Shown here: piece by piece, positions 26,009 to 34,305 of the stretch
How the letters are laid out: the number at the start of each line of letters is the position of its first letter
Numbering within the stretch: the stretch's first letter is position 1
Assembly (NCBI RefSeq): GCF_016591975.1
Contig: NZ_AP024169.1
Coordinates: 77,001 to 141,000, forward strand
Source of the DNA: Anaeromicropila herbilytica
GTDB taxonomy: Bacteria > Bacillota > Clostridia > Lachnospirales > Lachnospiraceae
Direction: 5' to 3'
DNA length: 64,000 nucleotides
Position numbers and translations under genes: made by a program
Notes under the pieces: model-generated
The model's database searches: none
Seen by the model: the letters and a program-made list of their open reading frames with translations, nothing else
What the model was told of the DNA's origin: nothing

Positions 26009-27703
26009 TTAAAATTTAAAATCAGATACATAGTTTCCTAACTCATTTGAGTTATTTCTACTACTTTCTGTTAAGGATAGAATCTGTTCCGATTGAGAAG
26101 TGATTACCATAATATCATTCGCAATATTCGAAACCCCTTCCACGCTATCGTTAGTAGTTATTGCAACTTCATTAATTGCTTTTGTTACATTCTCCATAGT
26201 GACTAATAACTGATTTGAGGTATCTTTAAACTGATTTAGGATACTATCAAAGTACTTAGTATCATTAAAATACTGCTCACCAGTATGTACTAACATATCA
26301 TAGTCAGACACTACTTTAGTATCTACGAAATCAATGAGATTTTCAGAACATGAAACTAGGTTATTTACTGATCCTAAGACAATAGAAATAACATCTTGAA
26401 TCTCATTTACTGCATTATGTGAAGATTCCGCTAAGGTTTTAATCTGATCTGCAACAACTGCAAATCCTTTTCCACTTTCACCAGCTCTTGCTGCCTCTAT
26501 GGAAGCATTTAATGCTAATAGGTTTGTTTGTCTTGTTATTTCTAAAATTGAATCGGATAAAATAGTTATCTTATCAATACTCTTAGATTGTTCAATCGCA
26601 TTTTGTATTAATTCTTTGTTTTCAACAATCATAGAAGCCATATTATTTTGTGAATCAAGAGCTTTTGTTTTTACAGATAAAGCATGGTCTTTTATATTAT
26701 CAGCTTTTGAACTTGCCTCGTTTGCTCTAGTAGATACTTCACGAATTTTTGTTTCAATTTCTAGAGTAGCAGCGTTCATTTCTTCTGCAGAAGCAGCGGT
26801 CTCTTCAAATCCAGCGGAAAGTTCTTCTGTGATTGCAGATACATTTTGTATATTGCTTGTCAGATCTGTGATTCGATCTGTTGTCTGATTAATTGCATTA
26901 TTGATGCTAGTTGTAGAACTAACAATATATTGAATTACGTTTCCTACAATGTGTTTCATCTCATTTGCAGAATTCGAGATTTGGCCAAATTCATCTTTTA
27001 ATTGTAAGGATTTTTCAGAGAATGGTTTTGAAAAATCTTTGGTAGACATTAATTTAAATTGGTGTGCTGATTCGGACAAGCTACTTAGAACCTTTTTAAA
27101 ATATAGATACATAAAAGATATAATTACGATTAACAGAATCAATAAGAATAGGATTACGCCTGTTATTATACTTTTTTCAGCAGTGCTGATTGTAATAGGC
27201 TTGATTCCTGTAAAGTACATACCAATAATAGTTCCTTGGCTGTCTTTAATTGGAATATAGTAGGTCTGAACTTCTTTTCCATTAATTATTGTTGTTCCAT
27301 TATAGTTTTGACCTTTGTTTAATACAGTTTCAATAACTTTGGAGGAAGCTTTGGTGTTAATATAGCGTTCACCGTTATCATCTACGATACTTGTAGAGAT
27401 TCTAGTGTCACCAGAGAATATGGTTACCATATAACCCGTATCTTTGCTCATTTCATCTACAAAGTCATAGTTTTCGTTCATACAAACTTCACCTTTATAA
27501 AGTTTGTTGTCCACAAGTGTCCACTCCCCTGGATACTTGGCATCAAGATAGCTAAATCCTAGAATCGAGCTCTTTTTTATATTATCATTAAAGTTAGAAG
27601 CAATACTATTTTGTGTAAAGAAATAGGTGATTGCTATTGTAATCATAATGACAGATAATGTAAAAACAGAGAGCGATAGGATTAGGCGTTGTTTAAAATT
27701 CAT
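26009..27703 (-). CDS. Methyl-accepting chemotaxis protein with extracellular Cache-like sensor
   Basis: The 564-residue chemoreceptor has a first membrane helix at about residues 9-28, an extracytoplasmic sensor (about 30-175) with the single-Cache pattern (SYLDAKYPG, TGYMVTIF, then IKDSQGTIIGMYFTG), a second helix near 185-205, a HAMP-like linker, and the cytoplasmic signalling domain. The hairpin tip GKGFAVVADQIKTLAESS is the highly conserved CheA/CheW contact. It signals ligand binding to the flagellar motor through CheA. No flagellar or che genes are in the window. The ligand is unknown, but small organic acids are common for this sensor class. The leader has GGAG before ATG. Confidence 0.93.
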   Translation of the reverse strand: MNFKQRLILSLSVFTLSVIMITIAITYFFTQNSIASNFNDNIKKSSILGFSYLDAKYPGEWTLVDNKLYKGEVCMNENYDFVDEMSKDTGYMVTIFSGDTRISTSIVDDNGERYINTKASSKVIETVLNKGQNYNGTTIINGKEVQTYYIPIKDSQGTIIGMYFTGIKPITISTAEKSIITGVILFLLILLIVIISFMYLYFKKVLSSLSESAHQFKLMSTKDFSKPFSEKSLQLKDEFGQISNSANEMKHIVGNVIQYIVSSTTSINNAINQTTDRITDLTSNIQNVSAITEELSAGFEETAASAEEMNAATLEIETKIREVSTRANEASSKADNIKDHALSVKTKALDSQNNMASMIVENKELIQNAIEQSKSIDKITILSDSILEITRQTNLLALNASIEAARAGESGKGFAVVADQIKTLAESSHNAVNEIQDVISIVLGSVNNLVSCSENLIDFVDTKVVSDYDMLVHTGEQYFNDTKYFDSILNQFKDTSNQLLVTMENVTKAINEVAITTNDSVEGVSNIANDIMVITSQSEQILSLTESSRNNSNELGNYVSDFKF

Positions 27704-28040
27704 ATATTTTTTTCTCCTTCCCGATATAATTATCGCATTAAAATTATAACATATTACTGCATAATTTCAATAAAATGTATAAAAATGATGAAAAATGTAT
27801 ATTTATAAATAAATTATAATAAAAATAATACTATATTATTAAAAATGTAATTTAAAGTTGATATTGAAATTAAATGTAATATAGGCAATGAAAATATTTC
27901 CAAATAATACTATGCAGTTATATAAAAAAATATAAAATTAAAATTAAATATGATATAATATGTAAGAAAATTGGAATTACATGGTATATACAGAAGGCTA
28001 ATTGAACAAAAATATATAGAAAGTTAGAGGATTTAATAAT
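27704..28040. promoter_or_regulatory. AT-rich divergent intergenic region with an extended -10 promoter
   Basis: No gene is seen in these 337 bases. TGATATAAT at 27951-27959 is an extended -10 for the plus-strand membrane protein, with no convincing -35. A sigma-28 consensus for the chemoreceptor was looked for and not found. Confidence 0.4.
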
Positions 28041-28625
28041 ATGACGAATAAAAATATATCATGGTGTTGGAATAGGTTGTGCGACTTAGTTGCAGTGGCA
28101 TACTTTGCGTTTTTAATATATACACTTTATATTATGTTTAGGCAAGTGTTATTTATGTTTTGTGATATTTATGATATGTTACGAGGAGTTGATTATCTTT
28201 ATAATGTACAAGCGTTAGAATGGGTTAGTATAGCTTGCTTTTTCTTTGGGATATCCTATGCAATTCCACTATTTCATAGAATATATCGAGTAATGCCTTG
28301 GTTTTATGTTTTCACTATTACTTGGTTAGTCAATAGTCTTATAATAAGTTTAGGATACAAAGAAGTACAGTTTGGACATAAGTTTAATAATGGAAATTAT
28401 ATTATAATATATTTTATTTTAGCAATTATTCAAGTAATATTATTGAGAATTCTAATGTGTTGGTATTTATACAATAGACCTTTAAAATGCTTTATAAATC
28501 AAGCAGAACAAAAATCAAGAATGAAAAGAAGTAATAAAAATGAAACATCTATTATTATTTTTGGTTGTATTTTGACAGTAGTAGGTTTGGCTTTAATCTT
28601 GCATTATACCGCTATGTATTCCTAA
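28041..28625 (+). CDS. Hypothetical four-helix membrane protein
   Basis: I do not recognise this family. The 194-residue protein is hydrophobic, with helices near residues 14-38, 55-75, 86-106, 115-140 and a last one near 170-190, and has a basic loop before the final helix (KSRMKRSNKNE). No catalytic motif is visible. It sits divergently from the chemoreceptor and ahead of the cobalamin operon but has no obvious link to either. Base composition is lower in GC than its neighbours, as in many clostridial membrane orphans. The ribosome binding site is weak (AGAGGA before the ATG). Confidence 0.7.
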   Translation: MTNKNISWCWNRLCDLVAVAYFAFLIYTLYIMFRQVLFMFCDIYDMLRGVDYLYNVQALEWVSIACFFFGISYAIPLFHRIYRVMPWFYVFTITWLVNSLIISLGYKEVQFGHKFNNGNYIIIYFILAIIQVILLRILMCWYLYNRPLKCFINQAEQKSRMKRSNKNETSIIIFGCILTVVGLALILHYTAMYS

Positions 28626-28670
28626 AATCACTTAAAAAGTAATAATTGTTACATATAATCTAATATTTTC

Positions 28671-28699
28671 TTGCAAACTTAGTGTTCTATCGATATAAT
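28671..28699 (+). promoter_or_regulatory. Promoter of the cobalamin-uptake operon
   Basis: TTGCAA (28671-28676) and TATAAT (28694-28699) are 17 bp apart, directly upstream of the riboswitch. Confidence 0.65.
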
Positions 28700-28714
28700 A
28701 GTATGCGTTAATGA

Positions 28715-28972
28715 TATGGTGCTCAATAAAAGAGTCAAAAGGGAATGTGGTCAAAAGCCACAACAGCCCCCGCTACTGTAATTGTGATGAAAGCTGTATC
28801 TGTAGGAATGGTATCATTTCTGTAGGTAAACCATTGGATAACTATTTGAATACTTAATAGTACTATGATTGTTATAAAGAATCGATGGTATTAGTTGGGT
28901 AATAAGTAAAATATGAATCTGAGAAGGCATCAGCAAGTAAGGTGATCATAAGTCAGGAAACCTGCCATATAC
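28715..28972 (+). promoter_or_regulatory. Cobalamin (B12) riboswitch
   Basis: Conserved elements of the adenosylcobalamin aptamer are visible: GGTGCTCAATAAAAG near 28718, GGGAATGTGGT at 28741, the core ACAGCCCCCGCTACTGTAA at 28773-28791, a long variable arm (about 28800-28930), GAAGGCATCAGC near 28923 and the B12 box AGTCAGGAAACCTGCCAT at 28951-28968. A short GC-rich stem around 28985-29001 lies between the aptamer and the AGAAGGAG ribosome binding site, so translation control is likely. Ligand binding would repress the btuFCD-type genes downstream. The downstream transporter family supports the ligand assignment. Confidence 0.95.
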
Positions 28973-29018
28973 AATTTTTTGATCCGCTTCGGGAGGGAGC
29001 GAGATAGAAGGAGATTAA

Positions 29019-29966
29019 ATGAAACAATTAAAGAAACTCATTCTAGTGCTATGTATGGCAACATTAGCATTAGGTCTTGTTGCCTGTGCAAAGGATAATA
29101 AGGAAAACAAAGTAAGCCAAACAGCAAAACCGACGAATTCACCAGAAGTAACAAAATATCCTGTTACAGTAAAGGATTCAGATGGTAAAGAGGTAACGTT
29201 AGATAAAGAACCAACGAAAGTAGTATCTATGGCTCCAAATATTACAGAATTAATCTATAAATTAGGAGTAGAAAGCAAATTAGTAGGTCGTACCGATTAC
29301 TGTGATTATCCAGAAGAAGTGAAAAATGTTGAATCAGTTGGAACACTTACTGAACCAAATATTGAGAAAATTACTAGTTTACAACCTGATATTGTAATAG
29401 CGTCAACACATTTTAGTGAAGAAACAGAAAAGCAATTAGCTGATCTAGGAATTAAAGTTGTTGTTCTATATGAAGAACATGATATTGAAGGTGTGTACAC
29501 AATGATACAGACGCTTGGAACCATGTTTAATGTAAATGACAAAGCTACGAATCTAGTTAGTGATATGAAAACCTCCATTGATGAGACAAAGAAAGCTGTA
29601 AAAGGCTTAGAAACACCTAGTGTATACTATGTTGTTGGCTTTGGTGAATATGGAGATTATACTGCTGGAGGAGATACTTTTATTGGACAACTAATTACAT
29701 TAGCTGGTGGAAAGAATATTGCAGCAGATGTTAAGGGTTGGTCTTATTCCTTAGAAAGCTTAATGGAAGCCGATCCTGATATTATCATTGTTCCAAATGA
29801 TATGAAAGACAGCTTTATGAAAGCTACTAATTATAAAGATCTAACAGCAGTAAAGAATAATAGAGTTTATGGGATAGATAAAAATATATTAGAACGTCAA
29901 GGATACCGTAACGCAGAAGGACTAGCAACTATTGCTAAAATATTCCATCCAGAAGCGTTTAAATAA
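29019..29966 (+). CDS. btuF: Cobalamin-type ABC transporter substrate-binding lipoprotein
   Basis: The 315-residue protein has a lipoprotein signal (LGLVACAK, Cys near residue 23), a short Thr/Ser-rich linker, and a periplasmic-binding class III fold as in BtuF. Visible are KVVSMAPNITELIYKLG near residue 68, DYCDYPEEV, LQPDIVIAS, YTAGGDTFIGQLITLAGG and a C-terminal IFHPEAF. It captures cobalamin or a corrinoid at the cell surface and delivers it to the permease. The B12 riboswitch immediately upstream makes corrinoid uptake much more likely than iron-siderophore uptake, which uses the same fold. The ribosome binding site AGAAGGAG is close to ATG. Confidence 0.93.
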   Translation: MKQLKKLILVLCMATLALGLVACAKDNKENKVSQTAKPTNSPEVTKYPVTVKDSDGKEVTLDKEPTKVVSMAPNITELIYKLGVESKLVGRTDYCDYPEEVKNVESVGTLTEPNIEKITSLQPDIVIASTHFSEETEKQLADLGIKVVVLYEEHDIEGVYTMIQTLGTMFNVNDKATNLVSDMKTSIDETKKAVKGLETPSVYYVVGFGEYGDYTAGGDTFIGQLITLAGGKNIAADVKGWSYSLESLMEADPDIIIVPNDMKDSFMKATNYKDLTAVKNNRVYGIDKNILERQGYRNAEGLATIAKIFHPEAFK

Positions 29967-29974
29967 GAGTATGT

Positions 29975-30012
29975 AGACTTTAGAAGTAATAATCACTGTA
30001 CTTCTAAAGTCT
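29975..30012 (+). terminator. Intercistronic hairpin between btuF and btuC
   Basis: A perfect 14-bp stem (29975-29988 with 29999-30012) is followed by TATTCTTTA. It can cause partial termination or act as a processing/stability element, favouring expression of the binding protein over the permease. Confidence 0.65.
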
Positions 30013-30124
30013 TATTCTTTATTTAGCTATAGTTCGGGTGATTACACAACTATATGCTTTATTGAATATAGGATGGAAAGAGTAATTTTCTCCCTCTCTT
30101 AACTTTTAATGAAAGGAAAATAGC

Positions 30125-31177
30125 ATGAAGAAACGAAATCGAGTAAGAGTTCATGGAGTTGGTTTCTTACTTATTATTATATTAGCTCTTGAAGTTATTC
30201 TATCAGCATCGGTTGGCTCAGCAAATCTATCCTTTTTTAATAGCTTAAAAATTATTATTCATCGAATTCCAGTCATAGGGAACTTTTATGATTTGTCAGA
30301 TGTGAAAGAAGTGTATATTAAGATCGTGTGGGATATTAGAATGCCAAGAATTCTGTTAGCTGGATTAACAGGGTGTGCTTTATCCGTAGTTGGAGCGTCC
30401 TTTCAAGGATTATTTAAAAATCCATTAGCAGATCCCCACATACTAGGAGTATCATCTGGGGCAGCGGTTGGTGCTACAATTGCTATGTTAAGTGGAATGA
30501 CAATGAGCTTTATGGGACTTGGAGTAATTGGCATCTTTGCCTTTCTTGGCGCATTAATAACAGTATTTATTGTCTATCAGATTGCTTGTGTGGGGAATAA
30601 AATATCAACTGTCAATATTGTACTAACAGGTACTGCAGTAAGTATGATGCTCTCCGCAGTAATATCTTTATTAATGGCATTTCATCATGATCAGATTGAA
30701 AAAGTGTATTTGTGGACAATGGGAAGCTTTTCATCTGCAACATGGCAAAAAGTTAGTTTTATGTCCTTTTTTACCTTGGTTGGAATAGTTGGAATTTTTA
30801 TGTTCGCTAAGGAATTAGATGTTATGACAATAGGAAATGATTCAGCGAAAAGCCTAGGAATTGATACTTCAAGAGTAAAGAAATATCTAATTATTCTAGC
30901 CTCTCTTCTAGTTGCTGCATGTGTATCGGTAAGTGGAATTATTGGGTTTGTTGGATTAGTAATACCACATTGCATCCGTCTTATAAGCGGACCAAAGCAT
31001 AAGAGGCTTTTGCCGTTTAGCGCGCTAGGTGGAGCAATTTTTATGATATTTTGTGATACCATTGCACGTACCATTACTGCACCAAGTGAGCTGCCTGTGG
31101 GTGTGATTACAGCAATATTAGGAACACCATACTTTATATACTTATTGCAACATAATAAGAGAAAGTTGGGTGCATGA
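30125..31177 (+). CDS. btuC: Cobalamin-type ABC transporter permease (FecCD family)
   Basis: The 350-residue FecCD permease has about ten membrane helices. The family motif around GCALSVVGASFQGLFKNPLA and ILGVSSGAAVGA appears near residues 84-120, the later LGIDTSRVKKYLIILAS loop that couples to the ATPase near 250, and the GFVGLVIPHCIRL segment near 278. It moves corrinoid into the cell. The ATPase gene overlaps its stop codon by ATGA (31174-31177), which indicates translational coupling. It is separated from btuF by a hairpin and 159 bases. Specificity comes from the riboswitch rather than from the permease sequence itself. Confidence 0.93.
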   Translation: MKKRNRVRVHGVGFLLIIILALEVILSASVGSANLSFFNSLKIIIHRIPVIGNFYDLSDVKEVYIKIVWDIRMPRILLAGLTGCALSVVGASFQGLFKNPLADPHILGVSSGAAVGATIAMLSGMTMSFMGLGVIGIFAFLGALITVFIVYQIACVGNKISTVNIVLTGTAVSMMLSAVISLLMAFHHDQIEKVYLWTMGSFSSATWQKVSFMSFFTLVGIVGIFMFAKELDVMTIGNDSAKSLGIDTSRVKKYLIILASLLVAACVSVSGIIGFVGLVIPHCIRLISGPKHKRLLPFSALGGAIFMIFCDTIARTITAPSELPVGVITAILGTPYFIYLLQHNKRKLGA

Positions 31178-31989
31178 TGAGAGAAAGTAAGAATAGTTAC
31201 AAATCACAAATTACCGTTAACGAATTATCATGGAAGCCAACCAAAGATCATAAGAACATTTTAGAGAAAATTAATATTACCTTTGATAAAGGAAACATTT
31301 ATGGAATTATTGGACCGAACGGTTCTGGAAAGACCTCTTTTATTAAGAACTTACTTCATTTTGTAGAGCCTGACAAAGGAAATATAATGATAGAAGATGT
31401 GAATCTACTGGATTATCGTAGAAAGGACTTAGCCAAGAAAATAGCGCTTGTTCCACAAAATACTACTATGGATTCATCCTTTTTGGTATATGATGTGGTA
31501 ATGATGGGACGAGTACCTTACCAAAAGCGTTTTGCAGAGGCTAGCCAGTCTGATATTGATATCGTAACGGAGGCTATGATATTAACGGATTGCTACTCTT
31601 TTAAAGACAAGGAAGTAGATATGCTAAGTGGTGGAGAAGCACAACGTGTACTTACAGCAAGGGCAATTGCACAAGATACCGAATGGTTAATTCTAGACGA
31701 ACCAACAGCAAGCTTAGATGTAAAACATCAAATAGAGCTTATGGAATCCTTGGTAAAATTAAAGAAGCACAAGAATAAGACGATTATTACAGTACTTCAT
31801 GATATTAATATTGCTGCTACTTATTGTAATCAGATTATTATGATGAAGGACGGAAAAGTCCATAGCCATGGAAAGACAGAGGAAGTCCTTACAAAAGATA
31901 AGTTAAGAGAAGTGTATGAGATTAATTTTGAGATTTTAGATAATATGAAGAACGGGAAAAAGTATTATATACCTTATACTTGTGATTAG
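31174..31989 (+). CDS. btuD: Cobalamin-type ABC transporter ATP-binding protein
   Basis: The 271-residue FepC/BtuD-type ATPase carries Walker A GPNGSGKTS near residue 47, the Q-loop ALVPQNT, the signature MLSGGEAQR, Walker B LILDEPTASLD and the switch histidine in VLHDINIAA. All are intact. It powers the btuC permease as a homodimer. The start overlaps the permease stop codon, and a second in-frame ATG is at 31177. It ends the riboswitch-controlled operon, followed by a clear terminator at 32005-32044. Confidence 0.93.
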   Translation: MMRESKNSYKSQITVNELSWKPTKDHKNILEKINITFDKGNIYGIIGPNGSGKTSFIKNLLHFVEPDKGNIMIEDVNLLDYRRKDLAKKIALVPQNTTMDSSFLVYDVVMMGRVPYQKRFAEASQSDIDIVTEAMILTDCYSFKDKEVDMLSGGEAQRVLTARAIAQDTEWLILDEPTASLDVKHQIELMESLVKLKKHKNKTIITVLHDINIAATYCNQIIMMKDGKVHSHGKTEEVLTKDKLREVYEINFEILDNMKNGKKYYIPYTCD

Positions 31990-32004
31990 ATGATAACAAA
32001 AAGA

Positions 32005-32044
32005 AAAAAGACAAATCTTAAATAGTTGATTTGTCTTTTTCTTT
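32005..32044 (+). terminator. Terminator of the btu operon
   Basis: AAAAAGACAAATC (32005-32017) pairs with GATTTGTCTTTTT (32028-32040), ending in a T-rich run. The A-rich 5' arm means it may also serve transcripts from the opposite strand. Confidence 0.85.
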
Positions 32045-32173
32045 ATATTCAAATTTTAAGGAGTTGTTTTACTTAGTTTTATAATCAGAAGTTTTTCTAT
32101 ATAATACAGTGACATACATTTAGTACATTAAATTAAGGAGTTTAACTTTAGTACTTATATCAATGTAAGATAA

Positions 32174-33997
32174 TTATTTTTTAGTCTTTACTAATTGTAC
32201 AGAGTGGTCCTTATAGATAACTTTAATGTTATTATTCTTTGGAAGACCAGTAATTTTAACAGAAGAGAAGTGGCTATTCTTGTTAAGCTTTCCATAAGTA
32301 ATAACAGCGGTATCTTTGCTAGGAACATATCCATTCACAAAATTAATGTTCAGAAGGCCGTTGAAAGAAGCTACATCTGTAATTTTAAGAATATCTTTAC
32401 TGCTACCAATATTTAGCACGAGAACGCCTTTCTTGGCTTGAGTAAAGTCGTCGCCAATCACTAGGCTTTTTGAAGTATTTTCAATTAATTTACCATTATT
32501 AATTATGACATCACCTTTACCTAATGCAGTAGTAGAATTAGCTTCTAGATTACCCTTTTCAAGGACAGTACCACCAATAAATGAGTTGTTTCCAGTTAGT
32601 TTTAAAGTACCAGTTCCTTTTTTAGTTAATTTACCAGATCCAGAAATGTCATTTCTCCAAGTGTCAGTTGCGTTAAAGCCACCTTTTGAAGCATCCATAG
32701 TTACAGTTACGTCTGTTTCAAATGAGCCATATCCATTGGCAGCAGCAAAAAGGTTTAATCTTCCCCAGCCTTCTGTATCATCTAAAACAGGATATCCAGA
32801 TGGAAGACCTGTAGTGTATAGAACATAACGGCGTGCTGTTGCATCTAGATATGGAAGACGAGTCTCAAGAAGAACTTCAGCACCTTTTGGTACTACCATT
32901 GGCTTAGTAGTATCGCCAGTTTGTTTAAATCCGTAAGTTAAGCGTTTCGTATATTTGTTTTTATTTGTTTTGTAATCACTATAGTTATCATCTGAGTTAG
33001 CCTCTTGTGAGATTAGAACATCTCTAGCAGCTTGATAGGCTGCTTCTTTTAATTCCTTATTATCCGGATCATTTAATACGGCAGCTGCAGTTGCTGTTGC
33101 CATAACACGTCCTCCAATGACATCTAAGCAAGAGTGCATGCCAGCTACAATTCTATTGTTACCTAATTCAGAGGCTCTTGTTAATAACTCTTGATATCTT
33201 TCAGGTACAGAATATGCTAATGCAATAGAAGCTAAATAAGCAGCATTGGTGTGGCCACTAGGAAATCCACCATCACTTGATGGGTCTGATTTCTTTACTG
33301 GAACTAATGTTGGAAGAAGAATTGAGTCACTGCTCCAACGAAATGGTCTTGGGTATTGGAAATAAGATTTAGCTGGTGAGGTAGTGGCAGCATTTCCTCG
33401 TAAGGTATTCACAAGTTTCACGATACTACCAAGAGAAGTATCTTCATCCGCCCAATTACCATGAGCATTTCCAGCATCTTCGTAAGCTTTTGTTGTAGCA
33501 TCTGTAGGAATTAAGTCGGGAATAGAGGTTCCAGCGTTCGTGTTTGCTTTAAATAGGTTCGTATAAGGACCGAGTCCGTCAATCACACTGTAGTTTTGGT
33601 TCCGGCGATCATCTAGGTAGGCATTTATTTCGTCAGTAGAAGTGCGGCTTTTTGCAATTGCAATTGATTTATCAATATTCATATCAAGTATTATTGCATT
33701 ATTTTTAGTACCATTATTCCATGTGCTACCAGGAGTCCATAATTTAAGAAAACCAGATAGAACGCCTAGGGCTGGATTAGTCTCAGGTGTCATGTTATCT
33801 TTTGAATTATTTTTATAGGAATCTACATAGTAGCCATAGGAGGCTTTGTGTGGTTCAATATCTGGATTCTTAGCCTCACTCGCAGCAAAGGCAGTAAGCA
33901 TACTTTGACTGCTAATTGTAGTTAGTAATAATAAAGTCATTAATTTTGAGGTTACTTTTTTCTTTTTCGTGTTTGGATTACTTTGTTTTTTACGCAT
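32174..33997 (-). CDS. Secreted PAP2 acid phosphatase with autotransporter-type beta repeats
   Basis: The 607-residue exported protein has a long basic signal peptide (KKKKVTSK then LMTLLLLTTI, AxA near residue 38). The PAP2 catalytic triad of motifs is complete: K-x6-RP (KSYFQYPRP), PSGHTNA, and RIVAGMHSCLD. This indicates a class A acid-phosphatase-like enzyme acting outside the cell on phosphate esters. The C-terminal third contains a passenger-associated beta-strand repeat (GSGKLTKKGTGTLKLTGNNS, then GGTVLEKGNLEANS), a module usually known from Gram-negative autotransporters. No beta-barrel follows. The ribosome binding site GGAGG is good. Substrate in nature is unknown. Confidence 0.92.
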   Translation of the reverse strand: MRKKQSNPNTKKKKVTSKLMTLLLLTTISSQSMLTAFAASEAKNPDIEPHKASYGYYVDSYKNNSKDNMTPETNPALGVLSGFLKLWTPGSTWNNGTKNNAIILDMNIDKSIAIAKSRTSTDEINAYLDDRRNQNYSVIDGLGPYTNLFKANTNAGTSIPDLIPTDATTKAYEDAGNAHGNWADEDTSLGSIVKLVNTLRGNAATTSPAKSYFQYPRPFRWSSDSILLPTLVPVKKSDPSSDGGFPSGHTNAAYLASIALAYSVPERYQELLTRASELGNNRIVAGMHSCLDVIGGRVMATATAAAVLNDPDNKELKEAAYQAARDVLISQEANSDDNYSDYKTNKNKYTKRLTYGFKQTGDTTKPMVVPKGAEVLLETRLPYLDATARRYVLYTTGLPSGYPVLDDTEGWGRLNLFAAANGYGSFETDVTVTMDASKGGFNATDTWRNDISGSGKLTKKGTGTLKLTGNNSFIGGTVLEKGNLEANSTTALGKGDVIINNGKLIENTSKSLVIGDDFTQAKKGVLVLNIGSSKDILKITDVASFNGLLNINFVNGYVPSKDTAVITYGKLNKNSHFSSVKITGLPKNNNIKVIYKDHSVQLVKTKK

Positions 33998-34207
33998 ATA
34001 AATTTTCTTCCTCCGTTATATTTTCTTACTTACCAATCTAAGTTAAGAATATTGATTTGGAATTAAGTTTATGTAAAATGACTGTTATTTTTATTTAGCT
34101 ATAATTAAAGTTTAAGATTAATATCAAAGCTTACAATCAGCCACTAGTCAAGATAGAGCAGTATAGACTGTATAGAACATCGTATGAGCAAATATTCGGA
34201 ACAAACA

Positions 34208-34236
34208 TTGTAATACAAAAAAATGTGTTATATAAT
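34208..34236 (+). promoter_or_regulatory. Promoter of the triple-AAA gene
   Basis: TTGTAA (34208-34213) and TATAAT (34231-34236) are 17 bp apart. The rest of the 308-base intergenic region between the divergent phosphatase and AAA genes shows no other feature. Confidence 0.6.
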
Positions 34237-34305
34237 GGATAATAATGTCTTTTTGCTGAAATACATATAAAGTATTAGAAATAATTGCGCTTAGGGGGTA
34301 GTGAA

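Noticed and set aside
27704..28040. A sigma-28 promoter for the chemoreceptor.
   Set aside because: TTATCGCA on the plus strand is close to the -10 complement, but no TTTA at the right spacing was found.
34285..34305. TTG 34285 as start of the triple-AAA gene.
   Set aside because: TAGGGGG at 34292-34298 fits GTG 34306 and would lie inside the coding region if TTG were used.
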